DNA of 64,000 nt from NCBI RefSeq assembly GCF_009789575.1, contig NZ_CP046908.1, forward strand, positions 4,555,001-4,619,000, given 5' to 3'. Position numbers and translations under genes: made by a program. This document shows, one piece after another, positions 26,351-35,247 of the stretch. The stretch's first letter is position 1; every line of letters starts with the position of its first letter. The notes under the pieces were generated by a model. That model made no database searches, had not been told where the DNA came from, and saw nothing but the letters and a program-made list of their open reading frames with translations. The DNA comes from Stappia indica (lineage in GTDB: Bacteria; Pseudomonadota; Alphaproteobacteria; Rhizobiales; Stappiaceae).

Positions 26351-27907
26351 CTAGAAGCCGCGTTTGATCGACCCCAGGACGCCGCGTGCCAGCGCGCGGC
26401 CGAGCGCGGAGCCGAGCGAGCGCACCACCGATTTCACGGCGGCATCCGCCACGCTGTCGGAGCGCGAGCGGCTGGACCTGGTCCGGCTGCGGCTGGGTGC
26501 CGGGGCAGGCGAGGTGCCGAAGTCGGGGAGCTCGAAGCCGGAGCGGGTGCGCCGGGGCGCACCGCGCCGTGCGGTCTCCTGTTCCTCGCGCGCCTGCTGG
26601 CGTTCCTCCATCCGCGCCGCCTCGTCGGCCCGGCGCTTGAGCACCTCAAAGGCGGAATCGCGATCCACGGTCTCGTCGTAGAGATGACCGACCGGGCTCA
26701 TGGCGATGATCTCGCGGCGCTCGGCCTCGGTGATCGGGCCAAGGCGGGAGGAGGGCGGGCGGACGAGGGTTCGCTGGACGATGGAGGGAATGCCCTTGCC
26801 CTCCAGCACCGAGACCAGCGCCTCGCCGACGCCCAGCTCCATGATGGTGCGCTCGGTGTCGAGGTCCGGGTTGGGACGGAAGGTTTCCGCCGCCGCGCGA
26901 ACGGCCTTCTGCTCGCGCGGGGTATAGGCGCGCAGCGCATGCTGCACCCGGTTGCCGAGCTGCGCCAGGACGGTCTCGGGCACGTCGAGCGGGTTCTGCG
27001 TGACGAAGTAGACGCCGACACCCTTGGAGCGGATCAGCCGGACCACCTGCTCGACCTTTTCCAGCAGCGCCTTGGGCGCCTCGGAAAACAGCAGATGCGC
27101 CTCGTCGAAGAAGAAGACCAACCGCGGCTTTTCCGGGTCGCCCACTTCGGGCAGTTCCTCGAACAGCTCGGACAGCAGCCACAGCAGAAAGGTCGCATAG
27201 AGGCGCGGCGCGCCCATCAGCTTGTCGGCGGCCAGCACCGAAACCACGCCGCGCCCGTCGCGCGTGGTGCGCATCATGTCGCGGATGTCGAGCGCCGGCT
27301 CGCCGAAGAAGGCATCGCCCCCCTGGCGATCCAGAACCAGGAGCTGGCGCTGGATTGCGCCGACCGAGGCCTTCGAGACATTGCCGTAGACGCGCGACAG
27401 CTCCGATGCGCGCTCGGACACATGCGCAAGCAGGGCCTGCAGGTCCTTCAGGTCGAGCAGCAGCAGGCCCTCGTCGTCGGCCAGTTCGAAGGCGACGTTG
27501 AGGACGCCTTCCTGCGTCGGATTGAGGTCCATCAGCCGGGCAAGAAGCAGCGGCCCCATTTCGGAGACCGTGGCGCGGATCGGGTGTCCCTGCTCGCCGA
27601 ACAGGTCCCAGAAGATGGTCGGGAAGTCCTCGTAGATGTAGTCGTCCGTGAAGCCGATCTGCGCGGCGCGCTTTTCGAGGAAGTCCTTCTTCTCGCCGCT
27701 GGCGGCGATGCCGGACAGGTCGCCCTTCACATCGGCGCAGAAAACCGGGACGCCGGCGTTGGAAAAGCCTTCCGCGAGGATCTGCAGCGACACGGTCTTG
27801 CCGGTGCCAGTGGCGCCGGTGATCAGGCCATGCCGGTTGGCAAGCTTCAGCGTCAGATACTCCGGCTTTTCCGAAGCGCCGATGAAGATCTTGTCTGCGT
27901 CCTGCAC
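26351..27907 (-). CDS. HerA-like ATPase, DUF853 family (YjgR type)
   Basis: A 518-residue P-loop ATPase of the HerA/FtsK superfamily. GLITGATGTGKTVSLQ is Walker A (31-38), VFCADVKGDLSG the family's second motif and PRLVFFFDEAHLLF Walker B; the C-terminal ~80 residues are Arg/Ser-rich. The frame is open to a GTG at 28054, but that abuts the divergent gene. A GTG at 27907 has a perfect GGAGG 8 bases upstream and starts the protein just before the first conserved strand, as in E. coli YjgR. Family members are thought to remodel DNA or protein; no nuclease partner (NurA) is present. Confidence 0.88.
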   Translation of the reverse strand: MQDADKIFIGASEKPEYLTLKLANRHGLITGATGTGKTVSLQILAEGFSNAGVPVFCADVKGDLSGIAASGEKKDFLEKRAAQIGFTDDYIYEDFPTIFWDLFGEQGHPIRATVSEMGPLLLARLMDLNPTQEGVLNVAFELADDEGLLLLDLKDLQALLAHVSERASELSRVYGNVSKASVGAIQRQLLVLDRQGGDAFFGEPALDIRDMMRTTRDGRGVVSVLAADKLMGAPRLYATFLLWLLSELFEELPEVGDPEKPRLVFFFDEAHLLFSEAPKALLEKVEQVVRLIRSKGVGVYFVTQNPLDVPETVLAQLGNRVQHALRAYTPREQKAVRAAAETFRPNPDLDTERTIMELGVGEALVSVLEGKGIPSIVQRTLVRPPSSRLGPITEAERREIIAMSPVGHLYDETVDRDSAFEVLKRRADEAARMEERQQAREEQETARRGAPRRTRSGFELPDFGTSPAPAPSRSRTRSSRSRSDSVADAAVKSVVRSLGSALGRALARGVLGSIKRGF

Positions 27908-28054
27908 TTCGTGCGCCTCCGCTGCCGTCGCCGGCCCCTCCGGCGCGCCGAAAAACCATGTAACCCGCGGATCGCGCTGTGTATAGCGGTTGTCGCGATG
28001 CGCGCTCTCGTGCCAGATTATCAGTCGAACGCCAGATGATTCCTCGGGGGACAC

Positions 28055-28456
28055 ATGGACGAACTCATCGGCCGCGTCGCTGCGGCTGCCGGCATCCGCG
28101 AGGATCTCGCACGCCAGGCGATCGGCATCATCCTCAAGTTCCTCGACCGCGACGGCCCGCCGGATGCGGTCGCCCAGGTTCTGGCTGCCTTGCCCGGCGC
28201 CTCCCAGCTCATGGCGGAGCAGGGCGGCGGTGGCGGCGGCGGGCTGCTCGGCAGCCTTGCCGGAAAGCTCGGCGGCAGCATCGGTGGGGGAATGGGAGCA
28301 ATGGCTGCCCTCAACGAGCTGACCAACACGGGCCTCGACATGGGCGAGGTGCAGGCCGTCACGCGCGAGCTTGTGCAGGCTGCCCGCGAACGCGCCGGCG
28401 ACGATGTCGTCGACCGGCTGGTCGCGTCGATCCCCGGCCTTGGACAGGTGCTGTGA
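28055..28456 (+). CDS. Small Gly-rich protein, DUF2267-like
   Basis: A 133-residue protein with an alpha-helical N-terminal half (IREDLARQAIGIILKFLDRD), a central glycine run (GGGGGGGLLGSLAGKLGG) and a helical C-terminus with AARERAGDDVVDRLVASIPG. Helix pattern and size resemble the DUF2267 group, but I cannot confirm it. GGGGG precedes the ATG by 4 bases. It is divergent from the HerA-like ATPase and 59 bases before the DUF4332 gene. Confidence 0.75.
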   Translation: MDELIGRVAAAAGIREDLARQAIGIILKFLDRDGPPDAVAQVLAALPGASQLMAEQGGGGGGGLLGSLAGKLGGSIGGGMGAMAALNELTNTGLDMGEVQAVTRELVQAARERAGDDVVDRLVASIPGLGQVL

Positions 28457-28515
28457 GGCGCAGAAGCTTATCTTGAAGCCCGGCGGTCGGTGCCGGGCAA
28501 GTCTGGAGGTGCGAG

Positions 28516-28923
28516 ATGTCCTATTCCATTGACGAGATTGAGGGTATCGGCCCTGCCTATGCCGAGAAGCTGCAGGCGGTCGGCATCAGGACCACCGAGG
28601 CCTATCTGGAGCGGGCGAAGGATCCCAAGGGCCGCAAGGCGCTGGCCGAGGAGACCGGGATCGACGACAAGCGCATCCTCAAGTGGGCCAACATGGCCGA
28701 CCTGATGCGCATCAGCGGCGTCGGCGAGGAATATTCCGAACTGCTCGAGGCCGCCGGCGTCGACACGGTGAAGGAGCTCAAGCACCGGGTGCCGGCCAAC
28801 CTTCATGCCAAGATGAAGGACGTGAACGAGGCCAAGAAACTCGTTCGTCAGCTTCCCAGCGAGTCCGCGGTGGAGAAGTGGGTCGCGCAGGCAAAGGACC
28901 TGCCGGCGGTCATGACCTACTGA
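28516..28923 (+). CDS. DUF4332 protein with two helix-hairpin-helix motifs
   Basis: A 135-residue protein with two HhH-type repeats, IEGIGPAYAEKLQAVGI (8-24) and ISGVGEEYSELLEAAGVDT, characteristic of DUF4332. HhH motifs usually contact DNA or RNA backbone non-specifically; the role here is unknown. The start has GGAGG 7 bases upstream. A bidirectional terminator follows. Confidence 0.88.
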   Translation: MSYSIDEIEGIGPAYAEKLQAVGIRTTEAYLERAKDPKGRKALAEETGIDDKRILKWANMADLMRISGVGEEYSELLEAAGVDTVKELKHRVPANLHAKMKDVNEAKKLVRQLPSESAVEKWVAQAKDLPAVMTY

Positions 28924-28948
28924 CGGATCCCGGTCCGCCGGATTTCAA

Positions 28949-28980
28949 ACGCTCCGGTCCCTGGCGGGCCGGAGCGTTTT
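28949..28980. terminator. Bidirectional terminator after the DUF4332 gene
   Basis: ACGCTCCGG (28949-28957) pairs with CCGGAGCGT (28969-28977), preceded by an A-run and followed by TTTTCGTTT. It serves the converging DUF4332 and haloacid dehalogenase genes. Confidence 0.9.
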
Positions 28981-29008
28981 CGTTTCTGGAAAGCGGCTCG
29001 CGCTCGCC

Positions 29009-29689
29009 TCAGCTCAGCGCCAGCAGGCCCTGCAGATCGGCCAGGACGGCCGTCGGCGGCAGGTCCGAATACTCGTCGGCGGCGCCGATGCGGTTGATCC
29101 ACACGCTGCGGAAACCGAAGGCGGTGGCGCCTGCGATGTCCCAGCGGTTGGACGACTGGAACGAGACCGCCTCGGGATAGATGCGGAAGTGGTTGGTCAC
29201 CAGCTCGTAGACGTCCTGCCGGGTCTTGTAGGTCTTCAGCAGGTCGGTCGAGAACACCTCGTCGAGCAGGTCCTCGATCCCGGCGGCGCGCACGGCGGCC
29301 TCCAGCATCGCCGGCGAGCCGTTGGACAGGATCGCCAGCCGGTTGCCGTCGTCCTTGAGCCGCTTCAGCACGGTCGGCACTTCCTGGTAGCAGTCGAGCT
29401 TCCAGTAGGCGTCGAGCAGCCGCTGGCGCAGGTCCGAGTCGCTCTTGCCCGTCATCGCCATCGCCGTGTCGAGCGCCTGCTCGGTCAGCGACCAGAAATC
29501 GAGGTAGCGGCCCATCAGGGCCCGCGTCCAGGAATATTCCAGCTGCTTCTGACGCCACAGGGTCGACAGGCTGACCGCCTCCGGGCCGAGATCGCCGGCA
29601 TGGCGGCGTACTGCGGCGTGCACGTCGAACAGCGTGCCATAGGCATCGAAGACATAGGCGGAGACGGGACGGGTCGCGGAGTGGGACAT
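29009..29689 (-). CDS. (S)-2-haloacid dehalogenase, type II
   Basis: A 226-residue HAD-superfamily hydrolase that removes halide from L-2-haloacids through an aspartyl ester. The nucleophile is Asp15 in VFDAYGTLFD; motif II is ILSNGSPAML, the motif III lysine lies in LLKTYKTRQDVY, and SFQSSNRWDIAGA is the type II signature with Asp and Ser/Asn residues. Start at 29689 (MSHSATRP); the frame extends to 29752 without family similarity. It is monocistronic. Confidence 0.93.
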   Translation of the reverse strand: MSHSATRPVSAYVFDAYGTLFDVHAAVRRHAGDLGPEAVSLSTLWRQKQLEYSWTRALMGRYLDFWSLTEQALDTAMAMTGKSDSDLRQRLLDAYWKLDCYQEVPTVLKRLKDDGNRLAILSNGSPAMLEAAVRAAGIEDLLDEVFSTDLLKTYKTRQDVYELVTNHFRIYPEAVSFQSSNRWDIAGATAFGFRSVWINRIGAADEYSDLPPTAVLADLQGLLALS

Positions 29690-30160
29690 GGGCTTGGGGC
29701 CTTGGCGGGTGGAGCGCCCGGTATCGGGAGCCCTCTGGCGGCGTTGCCGCAATTTTGTTCACCTGCCAAGCAAACAGCCAACCCGGCCCTAGGTCAAGGC
29801 TTCTTGTGCGCCGCACAAGAAGCCGGCTCAGAACGCGCCATGCGCGCTTCCCGGCGAGCGGTCGCGCACGGGTTTGGGGTCAGGTTTCGCCGACATTCCT
29901 CCCCGGAACCTGTCGTTGCGGCATAAGAACTTAAGGGGAACTTGAAGTCCTGGGCCGGCCCATGGATGGTCTGCCGCGTGGTCGAAAAGCGCGCAACATC
30001 ATTCCGGATTGCAGGCAAAACGGGATCGATTTGGACGGTCCTGCCGACTGAGCGGAACAATTCGGTCCTTTTCCCGTGCGCGTGCGGGAGGGCCTTGACC
30101 TTCGCCGGCGAAGGGCGTTCGATCCCCACCAATCGCGCCAAGACGGATCGGGAGCAGATG
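29690..30160. other. Intergenic region with a perfect 12-bp hairpin
   Basis: No gene is supported in these 471 bases. GGCTTCTTGTGC (29797-29808) pairs perfectly with GCACAAGAAGCC (29812-29823) around a 3-base loop, with no U-tract on either strand. Further on, GGGCCGGCCC near 29953 is palindromic. The rest should contain the divergent promoters of the dehalogenase and the aminotransferase, which I could not place. Confidence 0.45.
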
Positions 30161-31018
30161 ATGAGCGAGTGGTCGCAAACCTGGAACTGGATCGACGGGA
30201 ACTGGATCGAGGGCAATGCCCCGATCATGGGCACGCGCACGCACGCGGCATGGCTCGGCTCGTCGGTGTTCGACGGCGCGCGCGCCTTCGAGGGCGTGAC
30301 GCCGGATCTCGATCTTCACTGCCAGCGTCTCAATGATTCCGCGGTGGCCCTCGGTCTCAACCCGGTGATGAAGGCCGGTGAGATGATGGAGCTGACCAAG
30401 GACGGGCTCTCCCGGTTCGCGCCGGACACGCCGGTCTACGTGAAGCCGATGTACTGGGCGGAAGGCGACGGCATCGGCACCATCGCCGGCGATGCGGCCT
30501 CCACGCGCTTCGCGCTGTGCCTGTTCGAGGCGGCGCTTGCGCCAAAGGATGCGGCGATCACGCTGACCCTGTCGCCGTTCCGCCGCCCGACGCTGGAGAC
30601 CATGCCGGTCAACGCCAAGGCCGGCTGCCTCTACCCGAACAACGCGCGGGCCATCGTCGAGGCGAAGTCCCGCGGCTTCGACAATGCCATCGTGCTCGAC
30701 ATGCTCGGTAACGTGGCGGAGCTGACCACCGCGAACGTCTTCATGGTCAAGGACGGGGCGGTCCACACGCCCGCTTGGAACGGCACGTTCCTCAACGGCA
30801 TCACCCGCCAGCGCATCATCAAGCTGCTGCGCGACGCCGGAACGGACGTCTACGAACGCACGCTCGGCTATGGCGACTTCCTGGATGCCGACGAGATCTT
30901 CTCGACCGGCAACTACAACAAGGTTGTCCCGGTCAAGCGGATCGAGGATCGCGAGCTGCAGCCGGGTCCGGTCGCGCAGCGCGCCCGCGATCTCTATTGG
31001 GAGTTCGCGCACGGTTGA
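30161..31018 (+). CDS. PLP class IV aminotransferase, branched-chain type
   Basis: A 285-residue fold-type IV aminotransferase, probably acting on branched-chain amino acids. FDGARAFEG (37-45) is the family N-terminal motif, the PLP lysine is Lys153 in PVNAKAGCLYPNNARAI, and VAELTTANVFMVKDG carries the conserved Glu and PLP phosphate contacts. The C-terminus has IFSTGNYNKVVPV. Two adjacent ATGs exist; 30161 (MSEWSQTW) lies 6 bases from GGGAG and is preferred to 30158. D-amino-acid aminotransferase activity is an alternative. Confidence 0.88.
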   Translation: MSEWSQTWNWIDGNWIEGNAPIMGTRTHAAWLGSSVFDGARAFEGVTPDLDLHCQRLNDSAVALGLNPVMKAGEMMELTKDGLSRFAPDTPVYVKPMYWAEGDGIGTIAGDAASTRFALCLFEAALAPKDAAITLTLSPFRRPTLETMPVNAKAGCLYPNNARAIVEAKSRGFDNAIVLDMLGNVAELTTANVFMVKDGAVHTPAWNGTFLNGITRQRIIKLLRDAGTDVYERTLGYGDFLDADEIFSTGNYNKVVPVKRIEDRELQPGPVAQRARDLYWEFAHG

Positions 31019-31082
31019 GCGCTTCGCGTGAACCGGACGGAATGATTGGAGCGGTGGTGCAGCGAAGGCTGCGTCGCCGCTT

Positions 31083-32282
31083 TCATTTCGCAGAGGCACG
31101 GGCGGGACGCGGACCAGACAGCGGACCGACCATCAGCGCGGCCAGCACCAGCAGACTGGCTGCCGCCATCGACGGCCAATAGAAGCTGCCCGTGGCATCG
31201 GCGATCAGGCCGGCAAGCGTTGGGCCGACCATCTGGCCGGTGCCGAAGCAGGCGGTCATCAGCGCCATCACCTTGCGCGGATCGCCGCCGGCAAGGCGCC
31301 GTCCTTCGATCAGCCCCAGCGATGTGATCCCCATGAAGGTGCCGCCCAGCAGGACGGCGGCCAGCGTCATGCCGGCAAGGCCGGAGAACGTCACGCTGGC
31401 GGCAACGCCGACGGCCTCTGCGAGGCAGGCGAGCGAAAAGGCCCAGGCGCCGCCCAGCCAGGCTGAAACCCGGCCCCAGACCCAGACTGAGCCGGCGGCC
31501 GCCAGTCCAACTGCCGCCCAGGCAGGGGCCTCGAACGGAGCCAGCGTTTCCGACTGGCGCAGGATCGAGGTGAGGAAGGTGGCAGTCACCACATAGCCGA
31601 TGCCGAACAGGGCATAGGCGATGGCAAGGCGCACGAGCGCCGGCGATATGCGGGCGCGCGCAGGCACCGTGCTCTCGGTGGTCGGCGCGGCGGTACGCGG
31701 CGCCCGCGCGACCACGAAGAGTGCGGCGCCCACGCACAGCACCGCCGAAACGAGGCCGCAGGCGGCCCACAGTCCCTGCCAGCCGGCACCTTCACTGGCC
31801 AGCCATCCGACCGTCGCCGCCGACAGGGCGATGCCGATGCCGACGCCGGAGAAGAAGAACTGGGCGAGCTCGCCGCGCCCGGCTGCCGCCAGCCGGTCCA
31901 GCACCAGTGTCGAGCAGAACACCAGCACGCCCGCACTGGCGATGCCGCCGAGAAACCGCACCAGAGCCAGCCAGACCAGGCCGCCGTCGATCGCCATCAG
32001 CGCAGAGGTCGTCGCGCTGCCGGCCAGGCTGAGCAGGAAGCCCGTGCCGATCCTGTCCTTGCCGACCGCCATTACGGCCAGCGCGCCGACCAGATAGCCG
32101 AGATAGTTGGCGGAGGCGATCAGGCCGGCTTGGGAGGCCGACAGCGGAATGGCTTCGCTCATGAAGGGCAGCACCGGCGTCAGGGCGAAGCGACCGATGC
32201 CCATTGCGGCGGCCAGTGCGCAGAACCCGCCGAAGGCGAGCAGCACGGGCGAGGGAGCGGCGGGGCGAGGCTGGGCGATCAT
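31083..32282 (-). CDS. MFS transporter, YbfB/YjiJ family
   Basis: A 399-residue inner-membrane transporter with twelve hydrophobic segments. The first helix and loop ALAAAMGIGRFALTPVLPFM are diagnostic of the YbfB/YjiJ group, and FGTGQMVGPTLAGLIAD is conserved in the C-terminal half. Substrates of this group are largely uncharacterised. It is divergent from the sodB gene across 415 bases. Confidence 0.9.
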   Translation of the reverse strand: MIAQPRPAAPSPVLLAFGGFCALAAAMGIGRFALTPVLPFMSEAIPLSASQAGLIASANYLGYLVGALAVMAVGKDRIGTGFLLSLAGSATTSALMAIDGGLVWLALVRFLGGIASAGVLVFCSTLVLDRLAAAGRGELAQFFFSGVGIGIALSAATVGWLASEGAGWQGLWAACGLVSAVLCVGAALFVVARAPRTAAPTTESTVPARARISPALVRLAIAYALFGIGYVVTATFLTSILRQSETLAPFEAPAWAAVGLAAAGSVWVWGRVSAWLGGAWAFSLACLAEAVGVAASVTFSGLAGMTLAAVLLGGTFMGITSLGLIEGRRLAGGDPRKVMALMTACFGTGQMVGPTLAGLIADATGSFYWPSMAAASLLVLAALMVGPLSGPRPARASAK

Positions 32283-32697
32283 GCGGGGAAGGGCCTTGCA
32301 GAGCTTGGCGGGAAGGCGGGAGCCGAGCCTAACGCGAGGGGCGTCTCGCCGGGAGGGGAAATCTGTTTGCAGGGCGAGAAAGCGGTGAGTGCGCGGTAAC
32401 CAGGAGTGCCCTGCGGCAACTGACGATGGAGAAGTCGGACGGCGTCAGGGCTTTGGGAAAAAGGCACATATGCCCGTTGCCGATTGAAGGTGGGGTGCCT
32501 ATTTTGCCTTGTGTGACAGGCAGCCATCGCGATTTGCGGAGGCTGCCGGCAACCCCGGTCCGGCCGTCATCCGGCTGTCGGACCGAATGTCTTACAACCC
32601 GCGCAGGCCGCCGCGGCAACGGCGCCCCGGCTTCCGCCTGCGACTGTCGGCCGTCTGGTCGGCATCGTTCTTTCGCCCCCGCCCTGAGGAGGTTTCC
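32283..32697. other. Divergent MFS/sodB intergenic region
   Basis: No gene is supported. Two small dyads are visible: GGCA-CATA-TGCC near 32463-32474 and TGCCT...AGGCA around 32500-32525. Bases 32440-32515 are the least GC-rich and probably hold the sodB promoter. I see no recognisable iron-regulatory box. Confidence 0.35.
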
Positions 32698-33297
32698 ATG
32701 GCTTTTGAACTCCCGGACCTGCCCTATGCCTACGACGCGCTTGGCCCGTACATGTCGGCCGAGACGCTCGAGTATCACCACGACAAGCACCACATGGCCT
32801 ATGTGACCAACGGCAACAATCTGCTGAAGGATTCCGGCCTCGAGGGCAAGTCGCTGGAGGACGTGGTCAAGGAGAGCTTCGGCAAGAATGCCGGTCTCTT
32901 CAACAATGCCGGCCAGCACTACAACCACATCCATTTCTGGAAGTGGATGAAGCCGAATGGCGGCGGCAACAAGCTGCCGGGCGGCCTGGCCTCGCGCATC
33001 GATTCCGATCTCGGTGGCTTCGACAAGTTCCGCGCGGACTTCATCGCCGCCGGCACCACCCAGTTCGGCTCCGGCTGGGCGTGGCTGGTGCTGAAGGACG
33101 GCAAGCTGGCCGTCACGAAGACCCCGAACGGCGAGAACCCGCTGGTGCACGGCGCGGTGCCGCTGCTCGGCGTCGACGTGTGGGAGCATTCCTATTACAT
33201 CGACTACCGCAACGCGCGCCCGAAGTACCTGGAGGCCTTCGTCGACAACCTGGTCAACTGGGACTATGTCGACGAGCTGTTCCAGGCTGCCTCGTAA
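32698..33297 (+). CDS. sodB: Superoxide dismutase, iron type
   Basis: Dismutates superoxide to hydrogen peroxide and oxygen in the cytoplasm. The 199-residue protein has metal ligands His27, His77, Asp160 and His164 (DVWEHSYYIDYRNARP). The active-site glutamine is in the NNAGQHYNH segment (Gln73), the FeSOD position, while the MnSOD glutamine position reads glycine (PNGENPL). This indicates an Fe enzyme, though some rhizobial relatives are cambialistic. The ATG at 32698 follows GAGG. A strong terminator follows. Confidence 0.95.
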   Translation: MAFELPDLPYAYDALGPYMSAETLEYHHDKHHMAYVTNGNNLLKDSGLEGKSLEDVVKESFGKNAGLFNNAGQHYNHIHFWKWMKPNGGGNKLPGGLASRIDSDLGGFDKFRADFIAAGTTQFGSGWAWLVLKDGKLAVTKTPNGENPLVHGAVPLLGVDVWEHSYYIDYRNARPKYLEAFVDNLVNWDYVDELFQAAS

Positions 33298-33320
33298 GGC
33301 TTGAAGCTCCGGCTCAAATG

Positions 33321-33352
33321 AAAAAGGCGGGTCCCTGTGGACCCGCCTTTTT
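33321..33352. terminator. Bidirectional terminator after sodB
   Basis: AAAAAGGCGGGTCC (33321-33334) pairs perfectly with GGACCCGCCTTTTT (33339-33352) around CTGT. A- and T-runs flank the stem, so it also ends the converging minus-strand gene. Confidence 0.95.
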
Positions 33353-33381
33353 TGTGTCGCCTAACCCGGCTGACGCCCGGT

Positions 33382-33753
33382 TCAGCGCCTGCTGCACTGG
33401 GCGGTGAAGACCAGCGTGAGATAGCCGGAAATGTGGTTCAGGAACGCCCGGCACTCGGCCTCGGTCTGGAAACAGCCTTCGCGCGAGAACTGGATCGTGC
33501 GCAGGTCGACGCTCTTGCGGCCGCCGACGATGCCGCGCCACGGACCGGCAGCCGGATTGCGGCAGTCGGCGCGCGAGCCGTAGGTGCTCGGCACGTAGTC
33601 CTCGTCATAGGTGGGGGCGAAAAGCAGGTCGCCGATGAAGCTGGCCTGCGCGGGCACGGTCTGGGACAGGGCGAGCGCCGCGGCCAGCGCCAGCGCGGCA
33701 GCGCGGCCGGCCATGGATCCGGACTTGCGGAGGGAGAAGCTGGAAGCGGGCAT
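33382..33753 (-). CDS. Small secreted protein of unknown function
   Basis: A 123-residue predicted exported protein. The signal region MAGRAAALALAAALALSQ ends at VPAQA/S. The mature part (~90 residues) contains DEDYVPSTYGSRADCRNP, four cysteines (DC, GC, EC and QC) likely forming two disulfides, and a hydrophobic segment GYLTLVFTAQC. Starts at 33753 (MPASSF) and 33714 (MAGRA) are both possible. I do not recognise a family. Confidence 0.7.
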   Translation of the reverse strand: MPASSFSLRKSGSMAGRAAALALAAALALSQTVPAQASFIGDLLFAPTYDEDYVPSTYGSRADCRNPAAGPWRGIVGGRKSVDLRTIQFSREGCFQTEAECRAFLNHISGYLTLVFTAQCSRR

Positions 33754-33958
33754 GAGTCTCCTCGACTGGTTCTGGTGGTTTTCCGGCAGTCGGCGCGTGG
33801 CCTTGCGGAGCCCCCGTTTGCCCGCCATCTGGCGGAAGGAGTGGGGCGGAATCATGGTGGCGCGGCCGTGGCAACGGCCTCGTGCTTCGTTCTCTATCGA
33901 GCTTTCGTTTAAGGCGGGTTACGTGCCGGCGACCGGATCGGATCGTCGGCTATAAGGT

Positions 33959-34762
33959 TCAGTCGGCAAGCCCGGCCAGAAACTCGGCGATCAGCGCGAC
34001 GGTCTGTGCTTCCGCCTCCCGGTGCGGGTTGTGGCCGACGGCGGGCAGCAGCACGGCGCGTCCGCGCCCCTCGGCGATGCAGCCGGGATGGGCTGCGGAG
34101 CCGAATTCGTCCGCATCCCCATGGATCGCGAGCAGCGGGCAGGCGACCTCTGCCAGCGCCCTGTCCAGCGTCCAACCGGCAAACTCGGACGACAGCCAGG
34201 TTTCGGTCCAGGCATCCACCACCCAGCGCGCCTTGTCGCCGTGATAGCGGGCGAGCCGGGCCAGTTCCTCCGGCTGCTGGAACGCTGCCCTGGCGACGCG
34301 GATACCCTCCAGCGTCCGCTCCTCGATGAACGCCTGCGCGCCCATCGTGATCACCGCAAGGCAGCTCTCGCGATGCCGGCTTGCGGTTTCCACGGCCATC
34401 CCGCCGCCGACACTATGGCCGCAGGCGATGAACCGCGTAAAGCCGAAAGCCTCGCGCAGGAGCGGGAGCGTATCGCGCCCCTCCGCCTCGATGAAGTCGG
34501 CAGGCAATGCGCCTGGAAAGGCGTCCGAACGCCCGAAGCCGAGCCGGTCATAGGCGATCACCGGCCGGCCGGTCTCGCCGGCAAGCGCCTGCGGGAAGCT
34601 GCGCCAAAGCTCGACGGCGCCGAGCGAGTCGTGGAACAGCACAATCGGCGAAGGAGTATTCTGGAGAAGGGGCTCCTCCCACCACATCCGCGCGAAGAGC
34701 GCGCCGCGGCCGGTCTCGATCCGCATGTCGTGGGCGGGAACTTGGTGAGGCATGGCAGGCAT
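33959..34762 (-). CDS. Alpha/beta hydrolase, serine type
   Basis: A 267-residue cytoplasmic hydrolase of the alpha/beta fold. The oxyanion loop is VLFHDSLGAVELW, the nucleophile elbow GHSVGGGM, the acid lies in HGDADEFG and the catalytic histidine in VGHNPHRE. The nearest look is to esterases or lactonases of general metabolism; no substrate can be assigned. The frame is open to 34825; ATGs at 34762 and 34753 are both plausible and neither has a clear ribosome-binding site. Confidence 0.85.
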   Translation of the reverse strand: MPAMPHQVPAHDMRIETGRGALFARMWWEEPLLQNTPSPIVLFHDSLGAVELWRSFPQALAGETGRPVIAYDRLGFGRSDAFPGALPADFIEAEGRDTLPLLREAFGFTRFIACGHSVGGGMAVETASRHRESCLAVITMGAQAFIEERTLEGIRVARAAFQQPEELARLARYHGDKARWVVDAWTETWLSSEFAGWTLDRALAEVACPLLAIHGDADEFGSAAHPGCIAEGRGRAVLLPAVGHNPHREAEAQTVALIAEFLAGLAD

Positions 34763-35018
34763 CGTTGTGAGTAGGGGCCCGAGGCGGGAGCCTTGCACAT
34801 AGCCGAGGGCCGAACCTGTGTCCACGCGTCCCGGACCGGCTCTTGCCGGCTCGTGCCAAGTCGTCGCAGCCGATGCCGCTTGCGGCTGCCACCATCTTTC
34901 AATTAAATTCGAATACTAGAAATTAAACGGCCAGCAAACCTGCCAAGGGTTCTGGCGGACACGCGGCGGGCATGCGGGGCGACCATCGTACCCGCGCCGC
35001 CTACAAGGAGTGACAGCC

Positions 35019-35225
35019 ATGTCGATGATCACCACCAATGTCGGCAGTGCCGACCGGATCGCCCGTATCGTCGTAGGGCTGGCGCTGATCGCCTTCGCCC
35101 TTTCCGGTCCGGCGGACATCACCTGGAAATGGGTCGGCTGGATCGGCGTCGTGCCGCTGCTGACCGCCTTCCTGAAATGGTGCCCGGCCTACACGCTGCT
35201 CGGCGTCAACACCTGCAGCAAGTAG
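35019..35225 (+). CDS. Small membrane protein, DUF2892 (YgaP-like)
   Basis: A 68-residue protein. NVGSADRIARIVVGLALI opens the DUF2892 fold, with two transmembrane helices and the ending CPAYTLLGVNTC, a conserved Cys-rich end found in this family and in the membrane part of rhodanese YgaP. AAGGAG stands 8 bases before the ATG at 35019. It is isolated, without a rhodanese neighbour. Confidence 0.88.
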   Translation: MSMITTNVGSADRIARIVVGLALIAFALSGPADITWKWVGWIGVVPLLTAFLKWCPAYTLLGVNTCSK

Positions 35226-35247
35226 GAAGGACATACCGGGGGGGCGG

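Noticed and set aside
27908-28054. Upstream extension of the HerA-like ATPase to a GTG at 28054
   Set aside because: It would abut the ATG of the divergent gene, the added residues are not conserved in type, and a better start with GGAGG exists at 27907.
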